8,285 bases of DNA from Campylobacteraceae bacterium (lineage in GTDB: Bacteria; Campylobacterota; Campylobacteria; Campylobacterales; Sulfurospirillaceae): NCBI GenBank assembly GCA_027013265.1, contig JALUXQ010000185.1, forward strand, positions 1 to 8,285, read 5' to 3'. This document shows positions 1-6,255 of the stretch, one piece after another. The position numbers and the translations under genes were made by a program. Position 1 is the stretch's first letter. Every line of letters starts with the position of its first letter. The notes under the pieces are model-generated. The model was not told the origin of the DNA, made no database searches, and saw only the letters and a list, made by a program, of their open reading frames with translations.

Positions 1-54
1 GACAATCATTCCAGAATAGTAAAAAGTTTTTAATCATAAAAATAGAGTTAAGTT

Positions 55-114
55 CTAGGCGTTAGCCTTAGCTTTAGTCGCGAGGAATTTTTGCGGAATT
101 CACTTCCGTAAAAA
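55..114. other. GC-richer patch with hairpin, possible interspersed element or RNA leader
   Basis: This stretch is visibly richer in G and C than the AT-rich sequence around it. It contains a small hairpin (AGGC at 57-60 and GCCT at 65-68 around GTTA) and a longer one with arms 88-98 and 104-114 around the loop TTCAC. The longer stem has 11 pairs, one of them a G-U pair. No T-run follows on the plus strand, so it is not a classical terminator in that direction. It lies just upstream of the small ORF at 147 and could be part of its leader, or a copy of a dispersed repeat. No known riboswitch class is recognised. The rest of 1-146 shows no supportable gene; an upstream gene might end within the first 60 bases, but the frame cannot be decided. 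Confidence 0.35.
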
Positions 115-146
115 GAGGACAGTTAAATAAAAAAAGGAGAAATAAA

Positions 147-296
147 ATGGAAATAAAACCATACGGACAAAATTCTTACACACCAGTACCATCAGCTTTT
201 ACAAAATTTAGAAGAAATTGTGTGATTTGGCAGTTTGTCAGGTTTATTGCGATCAATATTAAGATGACAGTTCTTATATTAAAATCACATCATTAA
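147..296 (+). CDS. small hypothetical basic protein, 49 aa, with hydrophobic C-terminal segment
   Basis: The function is not recognised. The ORF is supported by a strong Shine-Dalgarno, AAGGAG at 134-139, seven bases before the ATG, and by a clean TAA stop. The product starts MEIKPYGQNSY, has a basic RR pair at residues 22-23, then a mostly hydrophobic stretch from about 25 to 46 with interspersed basic residues (R32, K39, K46), and ends in SHH. This pattern suggests an amphipathic or membrane-associated helix with a polar N-terminus. It lies upstream of the efflux operon on the same strand but ends before that operon's own promoter, so it need not be functionally linked. No promoter of its own is obvious. 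Ribosome-binding strength is the main evidence; the alternative is a short leader ORF or a chance frame. Confidence 0.5.
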   Translation: MEIKPYGQNSYTPVPSAFTKFRRNCVIWQFVRFIAINIKMTVLILKSHH

Positions 297-316
297 ATAA
301 AAATTATAGTAACTTC

Positions 317-325
317 TGATATAAT
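317..325 (+). promoter_or_regulatory. sigma-70 extended -10 promoter for the efflux operon
   Basis: TGATATAAT gives a TG dinucleotide (317-318) one base before a perfect TATAAT hexamer (320-325). This is the form usual in Campylobacterota, where -35 boxes are weak and upstream AT tracts take their place. Transcription would be expected to start at about 332, immediately before the inverted repeat at 334-364. No convincing -35 is seen. Confidence 0.6.
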
Positions 326-333
326 ATAGACTA

Positions 334-364
334 TTAGAAGCATCTATTGTCAAGATGCTTCTAA
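334..364. promoter_or_regulatory. 12-bp perfect inverted repeat at the efflux operon transcript start
   Basis: The arm TTAGAAGCATCT (334-345) and its exact reverse complement AGATGCTTCTAA (353-364) flank the loop ATTGTCA. The repeat begins one or two bases after the predicted transcription start, and the tolC Shine-Dalgarno (375-378) follows after an AT-rich spacer with five Ts (370-374). Three readings are possible: an operator for a dimeric repressor encoded elsewhere, a 5'-terminal hairpin that stabilises or attenuates the efflux mRNA, or the terminator of the upstream small ORF. The position favours a regulatory role for the operon, but the sequence alone does not decide. Confidence 0.55.
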
Positions 365-374
365 ATATATTTTT

Positions 375-380
375 GGAGAA
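375..380 (+). promoter_or_regulatory. Shine-Dalgarno that sets the channel gene start at 385
   Basis: GGAGAA lies four bases before the ATG at 385. The longer in-frame ATG at 355 has no ribosome-binding site, sits inside the 3' arm of the inverted repeat, and would place ten extra residues before a normal signal peptide. The start at 385 is therefore preferred. Confidence 0.75.
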
Positions 381-384
381 AGTT

Positions 385-1743
385 ATGAAAATAGTTTTAT
401 CCCTTATCTTTGTAGTCTTGCCCATTTTTGCTTCATCAAAGATTTATTCAAATCTCAGTTTAGCACAAGCAATTAAGATTCTAAAAAAAGATAATCTTGA
501 GATAAATATAGCAAAATTTAATGAGAAAATTAAGGATTTTGAACACAAAATAGCACAAGGCTACAAATACGGAAAGTTAGATTTTGTTCAACTTGCCTTG
601 CGTTCAAATGACGCAGGAAATGTGTTTGGTTTCAAATTGCAAAGCAGAGAGGCAAGTTTTAAAGATTTTGGTTTTAGTCAGTTTAGCTTAACAAATCCAA
701 ATATTTTAATTGTTCAACCTAAAGACTTAAACTATCCAGGTGTCATAAATCACTTCCAGACAAAACTACATTATGAAGTGCCACTATATACAGGCGGAAA
801 GCTAGAGCAGTATGACAAAATCACATCAGCTCTAATAAAGCTAAGCAAACTTGATATTAAGAAAGTCATGAATGAAAAGATATATCAATTAAAAAAGAGT
901 TATTTTGATATATACTTGCTAGATTCCTATATGAAAAACTTAAATATCATAGAAAAAAATATGCTAAAACTCGAAGATATGGCGCAGGCCATGATAAAAG
1001 AGGGTTATGCAAAAAAAGTTGATCTCTTAGAGGTTCAATCAAAAAATGCAAATGTGATAAGAATGATAAATACTGCAACCGCAAACAAAAAACTTGTTCT
1101 TCATTTTGTATCATTTTTACTAAACTCAAAAGTAGCATCTGTTTCTGGAAATTACAAAAAAGTTATGCCAAAAACCTTCGATATAGATAAGATTTTAGCA
1201 AAAAATATAGATATACAAAAAGCAAAAGAGGGTATAAAAATTACCAACATGAATATAAAACTACAAGAGTCCTCTGATTTGCCTGTTATAGGGACATTTT
1301 TAGAGTATTCTACAGCTGATAACCATCTATTTAATGCCATGAATAAACACAAATCATATACTGTTGGAATCCAGTTTAAATGGAACCTTTTTAACGGAGG
1401 GGTTGACATGGCAACTATCCAAAAAGCAAAAGTGGAAAATTTAAAAGTTAAAACTCAAGCTATGCTTGCAAAAAGAGGTGTAGTTTTGCAGGTGCAAAAG
1501 ATAAAAACCGAGATAAAAAGTATGGATTTTGATATCGACAGCCTAGAGAAAGAGTTGGAACTCACAAGGACTATATATAAAAACTATCTTGGACGGTACC
1601 AAGAAAAACTTGTCTCTATAAATGATGTGATTATCAAACAATCATTAGAGTTAGAAAAGGTATTAAAATTGAAAGAGGTAGAAAATAGAAGAAGTGACAA
1701 AATATTAGAGTTGGAAAAAATAGCAAATGGAGAAGAGATATGA
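385..1743 (+). CDS. TolC-family outer membrane efflux channel
   Basis: This is the outer-membrane exit duct of the tripartite exporter. The 452-residue product has a signal peptide of about 18 residues (MKIVLSLIFVV..., likely cleavage after IFA). It shows the two-repeat architecture of the OEP family: the PLYTGG turn at residues 133-138 and the matching WNLFNGG turn at 333-339 mark the equivalent outer-membrane beta regions. Each is followed by long, Lys/Glu-rich helices that would form the periplasmic tunnel. Length fits the family (roughly 430-490). It is the first gene of the operon and its TGA overlaps the adaptor ATG (ATGA), so the two are probably translationally coupled. A channel gene placed first, before the adaptor, differs from the common adaptor-pump-channel order. 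Which substrate passes cannot be read from the sequence. The start at 385 rather than 355 is chosen on the Shine-Dalgarno and signal peptide. Confidence 0.9.
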   Translation: MKIVLSLIFVVLPIFASSKIYSNLSLAQAIKILKKDNLEINIAKFNEKIKDFEHKIAQGYKYGKLDFVQLALRSNDAGNVFGFKLQSREASFKDFGFSQFSLTNPNILIVQPKDLNYPGVINHFQTKLHYEVPLYTGGKLEQYDKITSALIKLSKLDIKKVMNEKIYQLKKSYFDIYLLDSYMKNLNIIEKNMLKLEDMAQAMIKEGYAKKVDLLEVQSKNANVIRMINTATANKKLVLHFVSFLLNSKVASVSGNYKKVMPKTFDIDKILAKNIDIQKAKEGIKITNMNIKLQESSDLPVIGTFLEYSTADNHLFNAMNKHKSYTVGIQFKWNLFNGGVDMATIQKAKVENLKVKTQAMLAKRGVVLQVQKIKTEIKSMDFDIDSLEKELELTRTIYKNYLGRYQEKLVSINDVIIKQSLELEKVLKLKEVENRRSDKILELEKIANGEEI

Positions 1744-2540
1744 AAAAAATAGGTCTGTTTATACTGTTTTTATCGATATTTTCATCGCAGATAGTCGCAG
1801 GTGGATTAAATCTAAGCGGTAGTGTGATTTCAGATAATCAAAAGATGATAACAAGTAGATATATGGGTTTTGTTGTAAAAGCAAATGTAGATGAAGGCGA
1901 TAGAGTAAAAAGAGGTCAACTGCTCTATGAGATTGATTCTAAAGAGATAGATAGTGCAAAAACTCAAGTACAGTTGGCGATTTCACAAGCAAAACTAGCT
2001 TCTCAGATGTATGAAAATCAGTATCAAAATGTAGAGTTAAATCTGCAAAGATATAGACGACTCTTGAAAAAAGATATGGTTTCTAAGTATGATGTAGAAA
2101 ATCTTGAATTGGCAGAAAAAAACCTAAAAGCGATGGTTAAGATTTCAAAAGAGCAGATAAGACAGGCAAAAGCAAAACTTCAAGAAGTTTTAAATCAGTA
2201 TAAATATCTACAGATAAAAGCGCCAAATGATGGTGTGATAATAGCCAAAAATATAAAAGTAGGCGAAATGGCGATACCTGGTATGCCAGCTATTGTCCTC
2301 TCTGACTTAAGTGATTTGAAAATTTCAACAGAGATATCTGAGAGTAATTTAAAAGATATAAAGGTCGGCGATAGCGTAAATATAGAAATAGCTTCGATTG
2401 GTTTGAAAAGCAAAGGGATAATATCCTCTATAATTCCTAGTTCAAACCCATTGACTCACACTTTCAGGTTAAAAGTCAAATTTGATCAATCAGGTAAGAC
2501 AGTATATCCAGGTATGTATGCTGTAGTAAATATCAAGTAG
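1740..2540 (+). CDS. short RND periplasmic adaptor (membrane fusion protein)
   Basis: This is the periplasmic adaptor linking the pump to the channel. It has a signal peptide (residues 1-20, cleavage after IVA; no lipobox Cys, so probably not a lipoprotein). It then has the first lipoyl/barrel-sandwich half at about 42-66 (EGDRVKRGQLL), an alpha-helical hairpin at about 68-157, the second lipoyl half at about 159-188 (KAPNDGVI... VGEMAIPG) and a beta-barrel at about 190-266. The hairpin tip carries the channel-docking pattern R-x3-L-x6-S as R104, L108 and S115. At 266 residues it is far below the usual 350-400. It stops at YPGMYAVVNIK, the normal end of the beta-barrel, so the C-terminal membrane-proximal domain is missing. 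The start is supported by GGAG at 1729-1732 and overlaps the channel stop. The next gene begins five bases after the stop. Confidence 0.9.
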   Translation: MKKIGLFILFLSIFSSQIVAGGLNLSGSVISDNQKMITSRYMGFVVKANVDEGDRVKRGQLLYEIDSKEIDSAKTQVQLAISQAKLASQMYENQYQNVELNLQRYRRLLKKDMVSKYDVENLELAEKNLKAMVKISKEQIRQAKAKLQEVLNQYKYLQIKAPNDGVIIAKNIKVGEMAIPGMPAIVLSDLSDLKISTEISESNLKDIKVGDSVNIEIASIGLKSKGIISSIIPSSNPLTHTFRLKVKFDQSGKTVYPGMYAVVNIK

Positions 2541-2545
2541 TCAAC

Positions 2546-4171
2546 ATGAGTGATATCTATAAAACAAAAAATATTGCGGGGAAACTAGCCCGAAGTTTTT
2601 TACATAATCCTCTGACTTCGTTGTTGGGTATATTTTTGCTTCTTATGGGCTATATTGCACTACAAGTGACCCCAAGAGAAGAGGATCCGCAAATAGAGAT
2701 AAGTGGTGGCTCAGTGATGGTTATACTCCCAGGTGCTACTCCAAAACAGATAGACAACATCATAGTAAAGCCTTTAGAGAGAAAGATAAAGGAGATTAAA
2801 GGGGTTGAGCATATATATGGCGTCAGCATGCACAATGTTGGAGTTGTAAATGTGATGTATTATATAGGAGAAAATAGAGAATCATCAAATCTAAAGCTAT
2901 ACGATAAGGTGATGCAAAATCTGGATAAGTTGCCAAAAGGGGTGATGCAGCCAATCGTAAAACCTTTTGATATAGATATAGATATACCGATTGTGACAGT
3001 ATCATTTTATCCAAAAGATAACTCAAACATATCACAAGTTGAGCTATATGAGCGAGTTAAATATATACAAAACAGGCTAAATTCCATAGAAAATGTAGCA
3101 AAAACAACACTTAAAGGCGAAAAGAAACAGCAGTATAATATACAGGTGGATTTGAAAAAATTATCAGGTTTTCATCTCTCAATGGGACAGATAGTAAATG
3201 CTTTGAAATCCTTAGCAGCTGATGTGCCAGATATTAAAAACAGAACAGTTGACGGAAAGCTTGCTATCTTTGGTGTAAAAAATGCCATAGAGAGTATAAG
3301 AGATGTCAAAAACTTGATAATAGCTCAGTATATGGGCTCCCCAATATATTTAAAAGATATAGCAACTGTGGAAAATGGTTATAATATACAAAATTTCCAA
3401 AGCACAGAGATTATATATAAAAAAAATGGCAAATTTACAAAAAGCAAAAAACAGATAACTTTGACGCTATCAAAACTAAAAGGGACAAATGCTGTTGTTA
3501 TAGCCGATGCAATAGCTAAGAAACTAGATGAATTTAAGAGTGAACTCTCCAAAGAGGGGGTAGGCTATAAAATTACTAGAAATTATGGAGTTAGAGCTGA
3601 TGAGGCGGTCAATGAGTTGGTGATGCACCTTCTTGTTTCTATCGTTATCATCGCTATTTTACTTGTATTGGTCCTAGGGTGGAAAGAGTCGTTGATAGTT
3701 ACTTTTACAGTTCCTGCAATCTTGGCTGTTACTATATTTGTAGCCTTTATGACAGGACAAACGATAAATAGAATCACTCTTTTTGCATTTTTACTAAGTC
3801 TTGGATTGTTAGTTGATGCAGCTATCATTGTTATAGAAAATATACATAGGCATTTGCATGAGCACGATGCCGTAGATAAGGATATGGACGATATATTAGT
3901 CGAAGCAACTGACGAGATAGGGGCACCTACAAACATAGCAACTTTAGCGATAATTCTAACAATGGTGCCTATGGCTTTTGTTGGTCAAATGATGGGACAG
4001 TTTATGAAACCAATTCCTCAAAATGTGCCAGTTGCACTATTTACATCTTTGGTTGTAGCTTACATATTCACACCTTTTTTATCTAGAAAATTGCTTAAAA
4101 AGCCAAAGCTTCATCACCATGAACACCACTTTCAAAAAAATGACACAGAGTTAAAAGGAGAAGAGAAATGA
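2546..4171 (+). CDS. RND efflux pump, N-terminal half (TM1-6)
   Basis: This is the first half of a proton-driven RND transporter. TM1 lies at about 22-41, a large periplasmic porter/docking region at about 42-355, then TM2 (358-378), TM3 (382-403), TM4 (409-431), TM5 (463-482) and TM6 (494-513). The early TPREEDPQI stretch (42-50) and PGATPKQID (62-70) are typical of the ACR_tran family. TM4 reads GLLVDAAIIVIEN: D424 matches AcrB D407, position 425 is Ala where AcrB has D408, and E431 is kept. The C-terminal tail after TM6 is cytoplasmic and His-rich (HHHEHH, 523-528). A second His cluster, HRHLHEH (434-440), follows TM4. The protein is 541 residues against about 1,030 for a complete pump; the other half is the next gene. 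No clear Shine-Dalgarno precedes the ATG, so coupling to the adaptor is likely. Substrate class (drug or metal) is unresolved. Confidence 0.9.
   Translation: MSDIYKTKNIAGKLARSFLHNPLTSLLGIFLLLMGYIALQVTPREEDPQIEISGGSVMVILPGATPKQIDNIIVKPLERKIKEIKGVEHIYGVSMHNVGVVNVMYYIGENRESSNLKLYDKVMQNLDKLPKGVMQPIVKPFDIDIDIPIVTVSFYPKDNSNISQVELYERVKYIQNRLNSIENVAKTTLKGEKKQQYNIQVDLKKLSGFHLSMGQIVNALKSLAADVPDIKNRTVDGKLAIFGVKNAIESIRDVKNLIIAQYMGSPIYLKDIATVENGYNIQNFQSTEIIYKKNGKFTKSKKQITLTLSKLKGTNAVVIADAIAKKLDEFKSELSKEGVGYKITRNYGVRADEAVNELVMHLLVSIVIIAILLVLVLGWKESLIVTFTVPAILAVTIFVAFMTGQTINRITLFAFLLSLGLLVDAAIIVIENIHRHLHEHDAVDKDMDDILVEATDEIGAPTNIATLAIILTMVPMAFVGQMMGQFMKPIPQNVPVALFTSLVVAYIFTPFLSRKLLKKPKLHHHEHHFQKNDTELKGEEK
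4154..4160 (+). promoter_or_regulatory. Shine-Dalgarno for the second pump half
   Basis: AAAGGAG lies seven bases before the ATG at 4168, inside the end of the first pump-half gene. Its strength shows that the second half is initiated on its own and is not simply the remains of a frameshifted full-length gene. Confidence 0.8.
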
Positions 4172-5835
4172 AGATATTTGAAAGACTTATATACTCTATC
4201 CTAAACTCTAAATTTAAAAAGTTTTTAGTGCTATTTATTACATTGTTAGCATTTGTTGGCTCAATCATGATGCTTCCATCGAAGCTAGTTTTAGCAAAAA
4301 TGTTGCCAGGAAAGAGTGCAAATACCTACTCGATATATGTAGATACCCCAACAGGAAGTTCAGTAGAGCAGACGCGTAGAGTTACACAATGCATAGATGG
4401 TATTTTACAAAAAGAGAAAGAGGTTGTAAACATAGAGACCTATCTCGGAATGGGTTCACCTCTTGATTATGCAGGTTTGGTTAAAGGCTCAGGTTTCAAA
4501 AGAAGTGAAAATGTAGCCGAAATTGTGGTAAATCTTACTGATAAACATAAAAGAGACGAGAAATCATTTATGATGGTGCACAGACTAAGACCCGTGATAC
4601 AAAAAAATTGTGAAAACTTAGTCAAGGGGACAAATATCAAGATGATAGAACAACCAGCAGGACCTCCTACGCTAGCTTCTATTGTAGTTGAACTTTATGG
4701 TAGTAACGCCCAAAAAGTACGCAAAATTGCAAAACAGATAGCTGGTATCTTAAAGCAGACAAAAGGTTTGGTTGATGTTGATATCATGCAAGATGAGATA
4801 TATAAAAAGTTTGAATTAAAAGTTGATAAAGAGAAAGTTATACGATCAGGTATCTCGATAAAGCAGGTAAATCAAATACTATATTTGGCATTTGAGGGTA
4901 TGAATGTAGCCATCAAAAATAGTGAAAATGCACCTGAGCAGATACCACTATTTTTGGTACTTAGTAAAAAAACAAAAGAGTTATCCAGTTTTTCTAAAGA
5001 TGCTTTAAAAGACAAGTTATCATCTTTGAAGCTTATGAATAAAAAAGGCATGATGACTCCTGTCATAGAGCTGGTAAATATAAAAGAGGTTGACTCCGAG
5101 CCAACAATTATGTCGAAAGATTTGAGAAAGATGGTAAATATAACTGCTGAGACTGATCTTGTTTCACAGGTTTACCCGCTTCTTAAAGCAAGAGCTAAAA
5201 TGAAAGAGTTTTTTAGTAAAAATTATGATGTTAAAAGTACCCATCTTTTTAATCTTCAACTAAAAGATAAAAAAACAGGCGAGATATATGATTTGAATTG
5301 GGATGGAGAGATGAAGGTGACTATGGATACTTTTCGAGATTTAGGAGCTGCTTTTATAGCCGCTCTTGTATTGATTTTCTTGTTGATGGTCATATACTAT
5401 AAGAGTTTTGCTATAAGCGGCATCATACTTCTTGGCAGTTTTCTCTCTATCATCGGTGTGATAGTTGGGCATTGGGTCATGGATGTGTTTACAGTAGATA
5501 CTTTCTTTTTGACAGCCACTTCACTGATAGGATTTATCGCTCTTATGGGGATTAGTTCTAGAAATTCGCTTCTACTTATAGATTTTGCTGTCAGCTTGAT
5601 AGAGAAGGGGATGCCCAAGAGAAAAGCTATCGCAGTAGCAACAGCTACAAGGGCAAAACCTATATTTTTAACTGCTGCTGCTATTATCTTGGCAAGCACT
5701 CTTCTTGCAAGGGATCCGATATTTGGAGGACTTGGAGTTGCACTGATATTTGGAACAATTTCTGCAGTTATAGTCTCTCTTATTTTTGTGCCAGTTCTTA
5801 TGGATAATACAAAAGCCATAAAAGATACAAAATAG
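4168..5835 (+). CDS. RND efflux pump, C-terminal half (TM7-12)
   Basis: This is the second half of the split RND transporter, 555 residues. TM7 lies at about 18-38, the second periplasmic porter/docking region at about 39-388, and then TM8 (391-411), TM9 (414-436), TM10 (444-472), TM11 (496-513) and TM12 (520-545). TM10 reads GISSRNSLLLIDF: R465 stands where AcrB has K940, a conservative exchange in the proton-relay network, and N466 is kept. There is no signal peptide other than the TM7 signal anchor. The ATG overlaps the TGA of the first half (ATGA), so both halves should be made in matched amounts. The reading frame is intact throughout, with no frameshift remnant joining the genes. Together the halves contain all twelve helices and both periplasmic regions of an RND protomer, so they should associate as a heterodimer and then trimerise (inference). 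Confidence 0.9.
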   Translation: MKIFERLIYSILNSKFKKFLVLFITLLAFVGSIMMLPSKLVLAKMLPGKSANTYSIYVDTPTGSSVEQTRRVTQCIDGILQKEKEVVNIETYLGMGSPLDYAGLVKGSGFKRSENVAEIVVNLTDKHKRDEKSFMMVHRLRPVIQKNCENLVKGTNIKMIEQPAGPPTLASIVVELYGSNAQKVRKIAKQIAGILKQTKGLVDVDIMQDEIYKKFELKVDKEKVIRSGISIKQVNQILYLAFEGMNVAIKNSENAPEQIPLFLVLSKKTKELSSFSKDALKDKLSSLKLMNKKGMMTPVIELVNIKEVDSEPTIMSKDLRKMVNITAETDLVSQVYPLLKARAKMKEFFSKNYDVKSTHLFNLQLKDKKTGEIYDLNWDGEMKVTMDTFRDLGAAFIAALVLIFLLMVIYYKSFAISGIILLGSFLSIIGVIVGHWVMDVFTVDTFFLTATSLIGFIALMGISSRNSLLLIDFAVSLIEKGMPKRKAIAVATATRAKPIFLTAAAIILASTLLARDPIFGGLGVALIFGTISAVIVSLIFVPVLMDNTKAIKDTK

Positions 5836-5840
5836 TTTTC

Positions 5841-5870
5841 AGGGGTGGTGTGTAAAATTACACTGCCCCA
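5841..5870. terminator. hairpin terminator after the efflux operon, possibly bidirectional
   Basis: GGGG (5842-5845) pairs with CCCC (5866-5869), and GTGTA (5850-5854) pairs with TACAC (5859-5863) around the loop AAAT, with an unpaired internal loop between the two helices. It starts six bases after the pump stop. A modest T-rich run (ACTATTTTCTT) follows on the plus strand, and AAAACTATTTT follows on the minus strand. It would suit the end of the efflux operon and of the possible minus-strand ORF at 5878-6012. Confidence 0.55.
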
Positions 5871-5877
5871 CAAACTA

Positions 5878-6012
5878 CTATTTTCTTAAAAAATTCATCT
5901 TCTTTATAAAGTCATATATTTTCATCCCAAAAATCTCAAAGCTGTTTTGAGTCAGTAAACAGTCATAAACCTCAACCAAATCACTCTTTTCGCTAATCGT
6001 CAAATTTACCAT
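5878..6012 (-). CDS. possible small hypothetical protein, 44 aa
   Basis: The function is not recognised. On the minus strand an ATG at 6012 opens a 44-codon frame (start MVNLTISEKSDLVEVYDCLL, end FLRK) that stops with TAG at 5880-5878. The sequence AAAAAAAGGG lies about six bases before the ATG and could serve as a weak ribosome-binding site. The composition is protein-like, with an acidic N-terminal half, a GMKIYDFIKKMNF segment and a basic end. The stop lies directly before the shared hairpin at 5841-5870, as expected for a real convergent gene. It could also be the remnant of a longer gene or a chance frame. Confidence 0.4.
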   Translation of the reverse strand: MVNLTISEKSDLVEVYDCLLTQNSFEIFGMKIYDFIKKMNFLRK

Positions 6013-6051
6013 GCAAACCCTTTTTTTGCTTAAAAAACTCATAAATTATAC

Positions 6052-6122
6052 ATAAAAATATATTAATTATATATAAAATAATATATAATATACATATAAA
6101 TATTTAAATTATATATTAATAT
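6052..6122. other. almost pure A/T tract in the intergenic region
   Basis: Seventy-one bases consist only of A and T except for a single C at 6093, with many TATATA and TTAATT runs that are nearly self-complementary. The tract sits between the possible minus-strand ORF and the efp promoter. It may act as curved or easily melted upstream DNA for one or both divergent transcripts. No gene, and no convincing DnaA-box cluster, is seen here. Confidence 0.6.
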
Positions 6123-6154
6123 GTGTAAAACAGACAGTTAATATTTTAATAGTT

Positions 6155-6172
6155 TGTATTAAATGTATTAAA
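6155..6172. repeat. tandem direct repeat, 2 x 9 bp
   Basis: TGTATTAAA occurs twice in direct succession (6155-6163 and 6164-6172), immediately before the inverted repeat at 6173-6190. It may be chance in such AT-rich DNA, or a binding site for a regulator upstream of efp. Confidence 0.4.
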
Positions 6173-6190
6173 TATACGGATAATCGTATA
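6173..6190. promoter_or_regulatory. inverted repeat upstream of the efp promoter, possible operator
   Basis: TATACG and CGTATA form a perfect 6-bp inverted repeat around GATAAT. It is centred about 55 bases before the predicted efp transcript start, a position compatible with an activator site. It contains two CG steps in otherwise nearly pure A/T sequence. Regulator unknown. Confidence 0.35.
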
Positions 6191-6222
6191 ATAAACTATA
6201 TCTATTTGTTTTAGTATATTTT

Positions 6223-6231
6223 TGCTATAAT
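6223..6231 (+). promoter_or_regulatory. sigma-70 extended -10 promoter for the efp operon
   Basis: TGCTATAAT preceded by a T-run (ATTTTTGCTATAAT) is close to the ideal Campylobacterota housekeeping promoter. The start of transcription would be at about 6238, leaving a leader of only about 18 bases that holds the AGGAG ribosome-binding site (6246-6250). Confidence 0.8.
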
Positions 6232-6255
6232 CTATAAAAAATTTTAGGAGAAATA

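Noticed and set aside
1..37. Possible minus-strand gene start (ATG at 37-35, MIKNFLLFWN...) leaving the window
   Set aside because: There is no ribosome-binding site before it and only 12 codons are visible, so it cannot be supported.
355..384. Upstream in-frame ATG giving a 462-residue channel protein
   Set aside because: It has no ribosome-binding site, lies within the inverted repeat, and would add ten residues before a normal signal peptide. The ATG at 385 has GGAGAA at good spacing.
3583..3936. 117-codon open frame on the minus strand
   Set aside because: It is antisense to TM2-TM4 of the first pump half, with low-complexity Ser/Thr/Ile composition and no ribosome-binding site.
4120..4200. 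Frameshift pseudogene explanation for the two pump genes
   Set aside because: The second gene has a strong Shine-Dalgarno, an ATGA overlap and a complete N-terminus before TM7. The first ends in a distinct His-rich tail, and both frames are open throughout. Sequencing error cannot be fully excluded without reads.
5397..5873. 158-codon open frame on the minus strand
   Set aside because: It is antisense to the conserved TM8-12 region of the pump. Its sequence is the mirror of hydrophobic codons with no recognisable domain and no supported start.
6046..6054. DnaA-box-like TTATACATA beside the A/T tract, suggesting an origin
   Set aside because: It is a single imperfect match in AT-rich DNA with no cluster of boxes and no dnaA nearby.
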